Numbered from the stretch's first letter, positions 16,953 to 25,520 are shown. The stretch is 64,000 nt of DNA from RUG12461 sp045657665 (GCA_045657665.1 JAZOTN010000020.1:62001-126000); one strand, 5' to 3'. Notes: generated by a model from the letters alone, not told the origin. Numbers and translations: made by a program.

Positions 16953-17597
16953 TTATTTTTTGATGTAATTTGCCAGTCCGAGAATCTTATAGTATCCGGC
17001 CACGGCGCCCTGATCTTCGACACCTTTGCAGCTTTCTGCATGAACGGCAGCCTTTCCGAAAACGGGCACCATGTCCTTTGTGGCAGCCTTTCCTTCTTCG
17101 GCCCCTTTCAGCGCCGCATCGATCACAGCCGTCAGATCGCCGCCTTCCGCCGCACACTTCTCAGCAGCTTCCGCCGCGGGGAGGATCGCATCATAAATCG
17201 TGCGCTGTCCTTTTTCACATTTGCCGCGCTTCTGTACCCCTGCTGCAAAGCCTTTGAGATATGCGGCAAGACCGTTTGCGTCGATCTCGGAGGCACCCTT
17301 TAATGCTTTTCCGCCTTCCATAACACCGGTCGACATCAAGAACCCCATCGTCGAGGGCACCAGAGATGCCATCTTCGTTCCGGCTTTGAAAAGAAGCTTT
17401 CCGATATCCCCCGAAACACCTTCCGCCTCCTTAAGCATAATCCCCGGTAGCTCACCGTATCCCTTGCTCATGGTAAGCCCGAGGTCTCCGTCGCCAAGCT
17501 TCGCGTCCATGTCGCAGAGCTCTTCTTTTTTTTCGATAAACAGATCGCCGACCGACTGAAACAGCTCCGGCACCTGATCAAATGTAATCTTATCCAT
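16953..17597 (-). CDS. dhaL: Dihydroxyacetone kinase subunit DhaL
   Basis: DhaL is the nucleotide-binding subunit of DHA kinase. The 214-residue helical-barrel protein keeps the Mg-nucleotide Asp cluster in DAKLGDGDLGLTM (Asp 31, 36, 38) and the GQRTIYDAILPA segment. No DhaM phosphotransfer subunit is in the window, so ATP- or PTS-dependence is undecided. It follows dhaK by 15 bases and is the last gene of the BMC run. Confidence 0.9.
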   Translation of the reverse strand: MDKITFDQVPELFQSVGDLFIEKKEELCDMDAKLGDGDLGLTMSKGYGELPGIMLKEAEGVSGDIGKLLFKAGTKMASLVPSTMGFLMSTGVMEGGKALKGASEIDANGLAAYLKGFAAGVQKRGKCEKGQRTIYDAILPAAEAAEKCAAEGGDLTAVIDAALKGAEEGKAATKDMVPVFGKAAVHAESCKGVEDQGAVAGYYKILGLANYIKK

Positions 17598-17612
17598 TTT
17601 CTGCTCTCCTGC

Positions 17613-18605
17613 TTACTTGATTGTGATGAAAGGTGTATGCACCGGGTGATTGAGATACCCCTTCAGTTCCTCGTTCAATTTACAGATTGTGATGGATGCG
17701 CCCGCCATCTCCATAGAGGTCGCATACTCTCCGACCGTCGCCTTATATACCTTGACACCTTTTGCTTTCAAAATTTCCGTTACATCATGGCATAGGATAT
17801 AAAGCTCTTCCACTGAGGTTGCTCCGAGTCCGTTGATCAATATTGCGACTTCCTCACCGGATCCGACCGGCATATCCGAAAGAAGCGTATCAAGGGATTC
17901 CTCAGCAATCTCCTTTGAAGTTTTCAGCGGTCCGTTCCAGACACCGGGTTCGCCATGGATACCCATGCCCATTGCCATCTCATTTTCACCGAGTGTAAAG
18001 TTCGGATGTCCGACCTCCGGGATCACGCAGGGCGTCAAAGCAAATCCGACGGTGCGCGTATTGTCCTTCGCCAGCTGTGCCGCTGCAAGCACTGCATCAA
18101 GATCTCCGCCTTCATCCGCCTTTGCACCCGCCGCTTTAAACATATAATAGATGCCGGCAACACCACGACGCGTCGCGGGATCTTTATGAGAGTTCACGTC
18201 GTCCGCACCAACAATGCTCTTGCAGACAATATCATCCATATCAAGGATGTCTGTTGCCATATCGAACGTCATGATATCGCCGGTATAATTTCCATAAAGG
18301 AAAAGAACGCCTGCGCCTGCCTCGACTTCTCTCGCGATATTCGCGATCTGTTCCGGAGAAGGTGACTGGAAAACACCGCCGACACCACAGCCGTCAATCA
18401 GCCCTTCGCCGACATAACCGAGGAAAAGCGGAAGGTGACCCGAGCCGCCGCCGGTAATGATCGCCACTTTCCCGTCCTTTTTCTTTGTGGTGCAGTAACA
18501 GCGCAGATCATCTGCTGCATACTTCACCATGTCCGGATTCGCTTCATAGATGCCCTTTAGCATGTCGTCCACATAGGACTCCGGCGCGTTCATGATTTTC
18601 TTCAT
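17613..18605 (-). CDS. dhaK: Dihydroxyacetone kinase subunit DhaK (divergent)
   Basis: DhaK binds the ketose substrate covalently through a His. In this 330-residue protein the substrate His is kept (MGMGIHGEPG, His 217), as are the catalytic His 57 in GGGSGHLP and Asp 110 in GNYTGD. The usual SGHEPAH loop is changed to SGHLPLF, so the substrate pocket differs from the E. coli enzyme. The start is the ATG after AAAGGAGGC; 21 further in-frame codons upstream overlap the preceding gene's end and have no ribosome site. Relatives phosphorylate erythrulose and other short ketoses, so DHA is not certain. Possible roles here are DHA recycling or phosphorylation of a different ketose from the pathway. 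Confidence 0.88.
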   Translation of the reverse strand: MKKIMNAPESYVDDMLKGIYEANPDMVKYAADDLRCYCTTKKKDGKVAIITGGGSGHLPLFLGYVGEGLIDGCGVGGVFQSPSPEQIANIAREVEAGAGVLFLYGNYTGDIMTFDMATDILDMDDIVCKSIVGADDVNSHKDPATRRGVAGIYYMFKAAGAKADEGGDLDAVLAAAQLAKDNTRTVGFALTPCVIPEVGHPNFTLGENEMAMGMGIHGEPGVWNGPLKTSKEIAEESLDTLLSDMPVGSGEEVAILINGLGATSVEELYILCHDVTEILKAKGVKVYKATVGEYATSMEMAGASITICKLNEELKGYLNHPVHTPFITIK

Positions 18606-18668
18606 AGTGTTGCCTCCTTTGAAATCGTATTTTACATGGCGGATTTCGAAATCCAGACCATTTATCAT

Positions 18669-19199
18669 TCACTCTTTCCCTAGGTCATACGCCATCTTTC
18701 CGGGGATGGCAATGGAGAGAACCAGTGCGGCAAGCCATATCAGGAGCACCAATGTCGAGGGTTCGCCGCCCCTGTACAGCGCGATCAGGATATAGATAAA
18801 GGCCGCTGCCGTTTCCAGTTCCACAAGCAGCGTCATCCATTTCAGCAGAGTCCCTTTGCATTTTTTCATCCCGGCACGGACCGTTATCGGAAGCCGCCAC
18901 ATATCCAAAGGGATCTGGCTGCATGCAAACCGGAAACCGATGCAGATCAGCCACCCGAGCACCGGCAGAGCAACATAGACATAGCTGGACGCAAGTCCGG
19001 TGCCGGAGAGTGCCGCTACTATTTCCGAATTTTTGATCGCAAGGATCGTAAGTACAGTAAGAACGGCGAGAAGCGCAATAGATGCCACCGATACGATATG
19101 CATCGGCACCGACATCGGTATCTTCACAAGCTCGCCGTGTATTTCCGGTTTATGAAGGACCGGATCCTTTTTCTTCTTTTTTTTCACTGAAGAAGACAT
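18669..19199 (-). CDS. Small membrane protein of unknown function in the BMC locus
   Basis: A 176-residue protein with a Lys-rich N terminus (VKKKKKKDP) and four predicted transmembrane helices. I do not recognise the family. It lies between the alcohol dehydrogenase (12-base gap) and dhaK (63-base gap), so it is likely transcribed with them. Helices begin near PMHIVSVASIALLAVL and VYVALPVLGWLICIG. A transport or diffusion-aid role would fit but is a guess. Confidence 0.65.
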   Translation of the reverse strand: MSSSVKKKKKKDPVLHKPEIHGELVKIPMSVPMHIVSVASIALLAVLTVLTILAIKNSEIVAALSGTGLASSYVYVALPVLGWLICIGFRFACSQIPLDMWRLPITVRAGMKKCKGTLLKWMTLLVELETAAAFIYILIALYRGGEPSTLVLLIWLAALVLSIAIPGKMAYDLGKE

Positions 19200-19211
19200 G
19201 TGGCTCTTCCT

Positions 19212-20363
19212 TTATACCGTTGCATTATGATAGATCTCCATGATCCCGGAAAGATCCGGCTTTACGGTAGACGCCTCATAGCAGGAATCTGCCATGGCAA
19301 GCTCCGAAAGCGCCCTGAAATCCTTCGGATCAACACCCTTCAGATCCGAAAGTCTCTCCGGTATTCCGACGATCTTACTCAGCTCCCTCACAAACAGGGT
19401 GACCGCTTTGACGGCGTCTTTCCCTTTCAACGCGGGAAGCCCCATCGCCGGAAGGAGTTTTTCAAATCCCGGATACATCATATCAAATTGTCCGATATAT
19501 TCCAAGACAAAAGGAAGCAGGATCGCGTTGCAGACCCCGTGGGGAAGATTATAAAAGCCTCCGAGAGAATGCGCCATCGCATGCACGAGGCCGAGTCCTG
19601 AATTGGAAAACGCCTCTCCTGCCACATACTCCGCATACGCCATCATCTCTCTCGCTTTTTCGTCATTACCGTTCTCAACCGCACGCGGCAGATACTCGCG
19701 GATCACACTCACTGCCCAGAGCGCATCCTTATCTGTCAGCGGTGTCGCCTTCCAGGTCAGTGCCGCCTCGATCGCATGTGTCATCGCGTCCATTCCCGTC
19801 GCTGCCGTAAGGCCTCTTGGCATGGATGACATAAAATCCACATCATTGACCGCGATATCCACCATACAGTTTGTATCAATCATGCACATCTTGGAATGTC
19901 TTACCGTATCCGTCACTACATAAAAGCTGGTAACTTCCGACCCGGTTCCCGCTGTTGTATTAATGGCAACAACCGGTATCCCGGATCTTGCCGACTTGCC
20001 CTCGCCTTCATAATCCCGCACATCGCCGCCGTTCGCGAGCACGATGCTGACAGCTTTGCAGGTATCGATCGCAGAGCCTCCGCCGACTGCTACAAGAAAA
20101 TCCACAGCGAGTGCTTTCGCCGCCTCGATGCATTCCCCGATCACCTCCGTGGTCGGATTCGGTTTCACCTGATAATAGATCGCATACTCGATGCCGGCCG
20201 CCAGAACTGCCTGTCCCGCTTTTTCTGCCGTGCCGTTTTCGTACAGAAAACTGTCCGTCACGATGAGCGCGCGATGATAATTCCTCTTTCGGAGTTCCTC
20301 CGTAAGAAGAGTGATGGCACCTTTGCCGAAAAAACTGGTTTTGACGGAATTGACTCTGTTCAT
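19212..20363 (-). CDS. Iron-containing alcohol dehydrogenase
   Basis: A 383-residue type III (iron-dependent) NAD(P)H alcohol dehydrogenase. The nucleotide loop VAVGGGSAIDTCKA and GTGSEVTSF are visible, and the metal ligands lie in the order Asp of VDIAV, His of GMDAMTHAIEA, and His residues of GLVHAMAHSLGGFYNLPHG. In aldehyde-producing microcompartments such an enzyme reduces part of the aldehyde to alcohol and regenerates NAD+ for the aldehyde dehydrogenase. No encapsulation helix is evident at either end. It starts 174 bases after the CoA-transferase-like genes, behind a large palindromic element. Confidence 0.94.
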   Translation of the reverse strand: MNRVNSVKTSFFGKGAITLLTEELRKRNYHRALIVTDSFLYENGTAEKAGQAVLAAGIEYAIYYQVKPNPTTEVIGECIEAAKALAVDFLVAVGGGSAIDTCKAVSIVLANGGDVRDYEGEGKSARSGIPVVAINTTAGTGSEVTSFYVVTDTVRHSKMCMIDTNCMVDIAVNDVDFMSSMPRGLTAATGMDAMTHAIEAALTWKATPLTDKDALWAVSVIREYLPRAVENGNDEKAREMMAYAEYVAGEAFSNSGLGLVHAMAHSLGGFYNLPHGVCNAILLPFVLEYIGQFDMMYPGFEKLLPAMGLPALKGKDAVKAVTLFVRELSKIVGIPERLSDLKGVDPKDFRALSELAMADSCYEASTVKPDLSGIMEIYHNATV

Positions 20364-20375
20364 ATCGGATACCTA

Positions 20376-20520
20376 GATGCTGGGGTCAAAAGTCACATGT
20401 CACGAAGTGACATTGTGACCTTTGCGCAAGGAATCGCCTCGACATGCTTGCATGTCAGAGCGATTCTTCGTGCAAAGTGCACATGTGATTTCATCGCATG
20501 GCACTTTTGACCCCGACATC
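20376..20520. repeat. 145-base cloverleaf-like palindromic element
   Basis: The outer arms GGGGTCAAAAGT (20382-20393) and ACTTTTGACCCC (20503-20514) are perfect complements, extended by GATG/CATC at the ends. Inside are three further hairpins: ATGTCAC-GAA-GTGACAT on the left, a long central stem ending in GACATGC-TT-GCATGTC, and CATGTGAT-TTC-ATCGCATG on the right. The whole folds as a four-way junction. It fills the gap between the CoA-transferase-like gene and the alcohol dehydrogenase. It looks like a mobile palindromic repeat (MITE or REP type) or a structured RNA; no second copy is seen in the window. Confidence 0.75.
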
Positions 20521-20537
20521 ATACCTTTCTTTTACTG

Positions 20538-21290
20538 CTAAAACTCTATATTCCGGTAATCATTTGGGTCGATCATTCGGAGCGTTCGAAGCTCCTCATC
20601 TGTAGGCGGTTTCGTGACAAATACGTTCTCGTTCGAAACCGGGAATCCGGTATTCTCCGCTACTTCCTCGAAAGTAACACCGGGATGGATCGACTCCAGC
20701 CGGAGCAAACCGTTCTCATATTTGAAAATGCAGAGCGGCGTCACGATCCGGTCGATATTCCCTCTGGTCGTCACAAAATCCACACGCTCCACAAAGGTTC
20801 TCTTGTCATGCTTGGTCCTCCAGAGCACCGCACGACGTGCCGTCGGGATCAGCACCGCGGATCCAGCTCCGCCGGGCATCCTGACCTTCGGTTTACGGTA
20901 ATCGCCGATGACGGATGCATTGACATTTCCGGTCACGTCAAACTGGATCCCGGAAAGGAATGCCACCGAAAGACCTCCTCTCATGGAGAGGTCAAACACC
21001 TCCTGCAAAGGGAAGTATGAGCACGCCGGCTCGCAAAGTTCGTTCCCCGCACTCGTGTATTTCTGAATGCGCGGATTCATCGGATCCACACCGCCCGGGA
21101 TATTGAGGTGTACCGCATCCTTTGCATGCAGTCTCTTCGCAAGAAGCACTGCGATCATCGGCATATGTGAGGAAACTCCGTGAAAAACCGTATCACCGTC
21201 ATGGATAAGTCTGGCCATGGCCGTCACCATGATATCGCAGGTACGGTACTGTTCGTCATTTTTATTCATCATGGAAAACTGTCCGGTCAT
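20538..21290 (-). CDS. CoA-transferase family protein, subunit B (glutaconate CoA-transferase-like)
   Basis: A 250-residue class I CoA-transferase-fold protein resembling GctB: CDIMVTAMARLIHDGDTVFHG at the start, FLSGIQFDVTGNVNASVIGDY in the middle and HPGVTFEEVAENTGF near the end. The loop that carries the catalytic Glu in GctB (VESG) reads LNIPGG here, so the thioester-forming Glu seems absent. It may therefore be a hydrolase or lyase like the IpdAB group rather than a transferase. The ATG overlaps the stop of subunit A (TGATG); a TTG one codon earlier is possible. It is the partner of the gene next to it in the BMC run. Confidence 0.82.
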   Translation of the reverse strand: MTGQFSMMNKNDEQYRTCDIMVTAMARLIHDGDTVFHGVSSHMPMIAVLLAKRLHAKDAVHLNIPGGVDPMNPRIQKYTSAGNELCEPACSYFPLQEVFDLSMRGGLSVAFLSGIQFDVTGNVNASVIGDYRKPKVRMPGGAGSAVLIPTARRAVLWRTKHDKRTFVERVDFVTTRGNIDRIVTPLCIFKYENGLLRLESIHPGVTFEEVAENTGFPVSNENVFVTKPPTDEELRTLRMIDPNDYRNIEF

Positions 21291-22099
21291 CAATGGTCCA
21301 TCGCCTCCGTTTCCGAAAGGTACTCGCCGAGCTCGTCCTTTGTTTTGATCTCCTTAAACCGGCTTAAGTTTCTCCGGTCAATATCGTAAAGCTCCGGGCA
21401 GGATGCCGGAAACGCCCCCTTCGGGCACTGAACGACTGCATCCACGAGGAAATGCGGAATATCCGCTTTCTCTTTGCTGTGGAAAAACCGGTTGTCCGGA
21501 ACGATCCTCTCCGCCGTCACAATGACCTTCTTCGCCGCCCGGCTCCCGAGCACATCCTCGAACTTCGGCCCTCTGATCAGGGCATTCCCGTTCCGCTCCG
21601 CTTCCTGTACATGAACGATCGCGACATCCGGCTGAATGGCTTTCACCGCATACATCTTTTTTCCGCTGAAGGGATCCGTCACCTCTGCAAAGAAGTCATT
21701 TGCCTCCAGAAGATCTCCGGCCTTCAGCCCCTCCACCGGCATGAACGGGATCCCGTAAGAAGCCGCCCTGAGGGCAGAAATCACGGTATAGCAGGCATGC
21801 TCATGCATGGTGACACGCCCTTCCTGTACTGCGCGCCGAAAGTGATTCGCCAGGGAAAACTCCGATTCATAGCTGATGAATCCGGCATCCACCGTGGAAA
21901 CCGCATCGGCGAGACAGAGAAGGTCCACTTCCATCGCACCTGCCGTCTTCACCAGATGAAGATCCTTTTTTCCGGCTCTTGCCAGTTCCCGCGCCATCGC
22001 AAGCGGCGCACGGTGCAGAACGTTCCCGCCGAAAAATACGGTATCTCCGTTCTGTACCAGCCTGGAAGCCTCATTTAATGTCATGCGTTTATCTGTCAT
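21290..22099 (-). CDS. CoA-transferase family protein, subunit A (glutaconate CoA-transferase-like)
   Basis: A 269-residue GctA-like subunit. Recognisable parts are LVQNGDTVFFGGNVLHRAPLAMARELARAG, the middle RVTMHEHACYTVISALRAASYGIPFMPVEG and IQPDVAIVHVQEAERNGNALIRGP. The ATG after AAGGGATGAG is chosen; eight more in-frame residues upstream lack a ribosome site. With subunit B it would form the heteromer acting on an acyl-CoA from the microcompartment, either moving or removing CoA. The gene follows the flavoprotein by 37 bases. Confidence 0.85.
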   Translation of the reverse strand: MTDKRMTLNEASRLVQNGDTVFFGGNVLHRAPLAMARELARAGKKDLHLVKTAGAMEVDLLCLADAVSTVDAGFISYESEFSLANHFRRAVQEGRVTMHEHACYTVISALRAASYGIPFMPVEGLKAGDLLEANDFFAEVTDPFSGKKMYAVKAIQPDVAIVHVQEAERNGNALIRGPKFEDVLGSRAAKKVIVTAERIVPDNRFFHSKEKADIPHFLVDAVVQCPKGAFPASCPELYDIDRRNLSRFKEIKTKDELGEYLSETEAMDH

Positions 22100-22136
22100 A
22101 ATCTCATCCCTTTTACACAGCATTCATCTCGCGTTA

Positions 22137-23465
22137 CTATTTGGCCGCATTGCAGGCGATCTGCACGGCATCCCAGACCCCCGCGAACGGCGGTGCATAG
22201 ATCAGGTCCGTCATTCCGAGTTCATCCGTACGCATACCCCCCTGAATGGCGGCGGCAAACACGTCCGTACGGATCGCCGCGCCTTTCTTTCCGCAGAGCT
22301 GTGCGCCGAGAAGCCGTTTCGTACGTTTTTCAAAGATCACCTTGATCTTGATCGGTGTCGGATCCGGATAATACGCCGGATGGTCATAGGCCTCCACGAT
22401 CACGGAAGCCGCAGGCTCCCGAAGGCTCATCGCCTCCTTTTCGCCAAGTCCCGTCCGTCCGAATTCAAGATCACATACCTTAATCGCTGCAGAGCCGAGA
22501 ACGCCGAGAAACTTCTGGTGTCTTCCGCAGAGGTTCTCACCGGCGATCCGTCCGGTTTTATTCGCGACAGTTCCGAGCGCAAGGTAAGTCTGTCCCCGCG
22601 TCAGAGAATGATATGTTACCGCACAGTCTCCTGCCGCGTATACATCCGTAATGCTCGTCTTCATTTCGCGGTCCACGATCAGCGCACCGTTTCTTGCCTT
22701 TTTCAGTCTCGGATCCGTAAGAAATCCGGTCGAGGGCCTCACGCCCACGGACAGGATCACCAGATCCGCAGGGTAAGTCCCCTGGTCCGTTTCCACGCTC
22801 TCCACATGGTCTCCGCCGCAGAACGCCTGAACCTTTTCGGAAAGCCGGAGCGTAACGCCGCATCTTCTCAGTTCGTTTGCCGCCTCCTCCGAGAACTCCG
22901 GATCAAAGGGGGTCAGCACCCGATCCGCCGCTTCGATCAGTGTCACGCTTTTCCGGAGGTTCAAAAACGCATCCGCACATTCGATCCCGATGGCTCCGCC
23001 CCCAACGATCACAACATTTCTAACCGCCGGATCAAAACCCACTTCACGCAGAAAGATCCCGTCTTCAAGGCTCTTTAAGACATGCACCCCGACCTTTTCC
23101 CGTCCCGGGATCGGCGGAACAACCGATTCCGCTCCGGTAGCGATCAGCAGCTTGTCGTATTTTTCCTTGAATTCGTTTCCGTTTTCATCACGGAGCGTGA
23201 TCTCCCTGCGCGGAAAATCCGCCGCGATCGCCTCGGTATGGAGATGCGTTTCGACCCCCATGCTGTGAAAGGTTTCCTCCGTCCTCGCGATCATGCGCCT
23301 GAAATCATCATTGAAGCCTCCGACATAATACGGAAGCCCGCATGCCCCGTACGAAAGAAAACCTCTCTTTTCATAGACCACGACATCGACCCTCGGATCG
23401 ACGCGTTTGATTTTTGACGCCGCTGACATTCCTGCCGCCACGCCGCCGAGAATAACTGTTTTCAT
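22137..23465 (-). CDS. FAD/NAD(P)-dependent oxidoreductase, CoA-disulfide reductase-like
   Basis: A 442-residue single-Cys pyridine-nucleotide disulfide oxidoreductase. It has the FAD-binding GGVAAGMSAASKIKRVDP, the redox Cys in SYGACGLPYYVGG, a second dinucleotide fold VVIVGGGAIGIECADAF, VYAAGDCAV and a C-terminal dimerisation domain ending YAPPFAGVWDAVQIA. Family members reduce CoA disulfide or oxygen (NADH oxidase). In this operon it may keep CoA reduced or balance NADH for the encapsulated dehydrogenase. It follows the cytosolic solute-binding-like gene by ten bases. Confidence 0.9.
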   Translation of the reverse strand: MKTVILGGVAAGMSAASKIKRVDPRVDVVVYEKRGFLSYGACGLPYYVGGFNDDFRRMIARTEETFHSMGVETHLHTEAIAADFPRREITLRDENGNEFKEKYDKLLIATGAESVVPPIPGREKVGVHVLKSLEDGIFLREVGFDPAVRNVVIVGGGAIGIECADAFLNLRKSVTLIEAADRVLTPFDPEFSEEAANELRRCGVTLRLSEKVQAFCGGDHVESVETDQGTYPADLVILSVGVRPSTGFLTDPRLKKARNGALIVDREMKTSITDVYAAGDCAVTYHSLTRGQTYLALGTVANKTGRIAGENLCGRHQKFLGVLGSAAIKVCDLEFGRTGLGEKEAMSLREPAASVIVEAYDHPAYYPDPTPIKIKVIFEKRTKRLLGAQLCGKKGAAIRTDVFAAAIQGGMRTDELGMTDLIYAPPFAGVWDAVQIACNAAK

Positions 23466-23475
23466 ATGACCCGCC

Positions 23476-24588
23476 CTATATTCGACTGATTCGTTCTTCA
23501 GCGTCTTTCATGGCCTCTTCCGGAGACTTCTCCCCGGCAAAGGCTTTCGTGATCTCCTCATAAAAGACCCCGTTTTTATCTCCTGCTTTTCTCATCATCG
23601 GAAGTGTGGAAACCTGATGCAGCATTTCTTTTTGTACCGGGAACCAGGGTGATATGCCCTCTCCCTCATACGACGCGTTAAGCACCGGCGCTCCGCTGAC
23701 CTCCCCTGCTGCCTTGTCGATCTCCTGTGTGCGGAGATAGGAAAGGAACTCCGCCGCCAGCTCTTTTTTCCCGGAAGACGCACAGACCGCAAACGACCAC
23801 GCCACGGACCATGCCGTTGAAAACGTGGTATAGCCGAGATCCTCCGGATCTTTGATCCCGTCAGCATATACAACGCCCATCTGACCGCTCCATGTCGTGA
23901 TAAGCGGTGCTTTGTTTTCCCGTATGGCATCCGCGATTTCTCCGTTCCCGAAATGCTCTGTGCCGGGAATTGCCATCTTCTTTAAGGAAACATAATCGCG
24001 AAGCCCCTCGATCACCTCCGGGCAGTTCGCAGTAACCTTTCCGTCTGCATCATATACATCGCGCCCGTTCATACGGAGAAACGGAAGCGCATCCGTAAAG
24101 ATCTCGGATGGATCCGCTTTTAACGCGACGGAGGGCTTTCCGTCCGCCCTAAAGAGTGCGCCTGCGACATCCAGAAATTCCTGCGGTGTGATCACCGGTG
24201 GAAGTTCTCTCCCCAGAACCTCTCGAACCCGGCTTTTCCGATAGGTAATGATATGTCCGTCAAAAAAAGACGGAGAAAGATATGTCCTGCCCTGATAAGA
24301 AAGCTCTCCGGCAAGGCCGGGAAGAAGCGTCTCCTTATCGAGTGTGATCTCGGAAAGACTCCCCGCGGACGCGAAGTCGCAAAGCCAGAGATGTCCCGCA
24401 ATCATGACAATATCGTACTCCGCCTTTCCCGAGAACGCATCAAGCATCTTGCCATAGTAGTCGCTCCACGGGACGGCATCAAAAACCACCCTGCTCCTAA
24501 ATCCGGAAAGCAGATCCTTTTCCGGATCGGTGTATGCGGCAACCGCAGGATCCGCCACCGCAAGAACTCTCAGTTCCCCTTCGCTCAT
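23476..24588 (-). CDS. Solute-binding-like protein without signal peptide, in the BMC operon
   Basis: A 371-residue protein with the fold pattern of family 1 extracellular solute-binding proteins: strand LRVLAVADPAV, YDIVMIAGHLWLCDFASAGSL, PSFFDGHIITYRKSRV and a C-terminal helical lobe with FLSYLRTQEIDKAAGEVSG. It starts directly with the mature-like sequence and has neither signal peptide nor lipobox, so it should stay in the cytosol. No permease is near. The ATG is preceded by GGGAGAGG. It sits between the pentamer shell gene and the flavoprotein. A cytosolic binding or cargo role is possible; function unknown. Confidence 0.75.
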   Translation of the reverse strand: MSEGELRVLAVADPAVAAYTDPEKDLLSGFRSRVVFDAVPWSDYYGKMLDAFSGKAEYDIVMIAGHLWLCDFASAGSLSEITLDKETLLPGLAGELSYQGRTYLSPSFFDGHIITYRKSRVREVLGRELPPVITPQEFLDVAGALFRADGKPSVALKADPSEIFTDALPFLRMNGRDVYDADGKVTANCPEVIEGLRDYVSLKKMAIPGTEHFGNGEIADAIRENKAPLITTWSGQMGVVYADGIKDPEDLGYTTFSTAWSVAWSFAVCASSGKKELAAEFLSYLRTQEIDKAAGEVSGAPVLNASYEGEGISPWFPVQKEMLHQVSTLPMMRKAGDKNGVFYEEITKAFAGEKSPEEAMKDAEERISRI

Positions 24589-24599
24589 CACACCTCTCC

Positions 24600-24860
24600 C
24601 TATTTCCCCATAACCGGCGGCGCATCGACGATCCCGACGATAAATGCGTCTACCGGCGCATTCTTTTCGATCGCATACTGCGTCGTCTGGTCTGTTGTCA
24701 CAAGCACCAGCTCTCCGATTCCTGCACCGATCGTATCTGCCGCGATCAGAATGTTTTCCCGATCACCGAAATACGGTTCGACCATCAGGAGCTTGTACCC
24801 TCGAAGATTATCAAATTTTCTTGTGGAAACGACCGTTCCCTTCACCGTGCCAAGTATCAT
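24600..24860 (-). CDS. BMC pentameric vertex protein (EutN/CcmL family)
   Basis: An 86-residue BMC-P protein that caps the vertices of the shell. The family pattern is clear: MILGTVKGTVVSTRKFDNLRGYKLLMVEP, IAADTIGAGIGELVLVTTD and a C-terminal DAFIVGIVDAP. It is the only BMC-P gene in the locus. It lies three bases after pduL. Confidence 0.95.
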   Translation of the reverse strand: MILGTVKGTVVSTRKFDNLRGYKLLMVEPYFGDRENILIAADTIGAGIGELVLVTTDQTTQYAIEKNAPVDAFIVGIVDAPPVMGK

Positions 24861-24863
24861 AGT

Positions 24864-25508
24864 TTATCCCTTAATGATTGAAACCCATTGTCCCTGAAAC
24901 AGCTGAAATGCATTGGCATCATCCGTATCAATGTGAAAATCAAGCCGGCATGTCTCCGCCACACGTATCACAACGTCCGAGAGCACGCCGCCTTTCTGTC
25001 CTTCGATCAGCACACTGACGCGTTCCCCATTCCTGACCCCGTACCACCTTGCATCCCCGGGGGTCATATGGATATGACGGTCCGGGATGATCACGCCTTC
25101 CTTGATCTCGATCTCTCCCTTCGGGCCCTTGATGCGCGCACCAGGCGTACCTGAAACATCGCCGGATGTACGGACCGGCGGAACAAAGCCCAGCACTCTG
25201 CTGTCGGACAGCGAAACCTCCACCTGGGTTGCTTTTCGCTCGGGCCCCAGGATCCGCATCTTAAGCGGCTTCCCGGTCGGTCCCATGACCTCCACGGTCT
25301 CCTCCGAAGCATACTGTCCCGGCTGACTCAGCGCTTTCTTCGGCGTCAGCTGATAACCCTCTCCGAACAGAAGATCCAGATGGTCTCTCTGCAAGTGGAT
25401 ATGCCGCGCCGAAACACCTACCGGAACCGCATATGGAGTATTGGTAAGGCGTGTCAGCTCTTCCAGAACACTCTTTGTGATGTTTTCCAGTCCGGTCGCT
25501 GCTGCCAT
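24864..25508 (-). CDS. pduL: Phosphate acyltransferase PduL with encapsulation helix
   Basis: PduL converts acyl-CoA and phosphate to acyl phosphate and frees CoA inside the shell. The 214-residue protein keeps the zinc-site His residues in VSARHIHLQ (36, 38), PDRHIHM (145, 147) and LDFHIDTDDAN (192). The first 20 or so residues (LENITKSVLEELTRL) form an amphipathic helix set off from the catalytic domain, typical of a shell-targeting peptide. No acetate kinase gene is in the window, so the acyl phosphate must be used elsewhere. Confidence 0.95.
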   Translation of the reverse strand: MAAATGLENITKSVLEELTRLTNTPYAVPVGVSARHIHLQRDHLDLLFGEGYQLTPKKALSQPGQYASEETVEVMGPTGKPLKMRILGPERKATQVEVSLSDSRVLGFVPPVRTSGDVSGTPGARIKGPKGEIEIKEGVIIPDRHIHMTPGDARWYGVRNGERVSVLIEGQKGGVLSDVVIRVAETCRLDFHIDTDDANAFQLFQGQWVSIIKG

Positions 25509-25520
25509 GGCTGCCTCCGG

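Noticed and set aside
22083..23078. Plus-strand frame of 331 codons
   Set aside because: Antisense to the flavoprotein gene, with no family resemblance.
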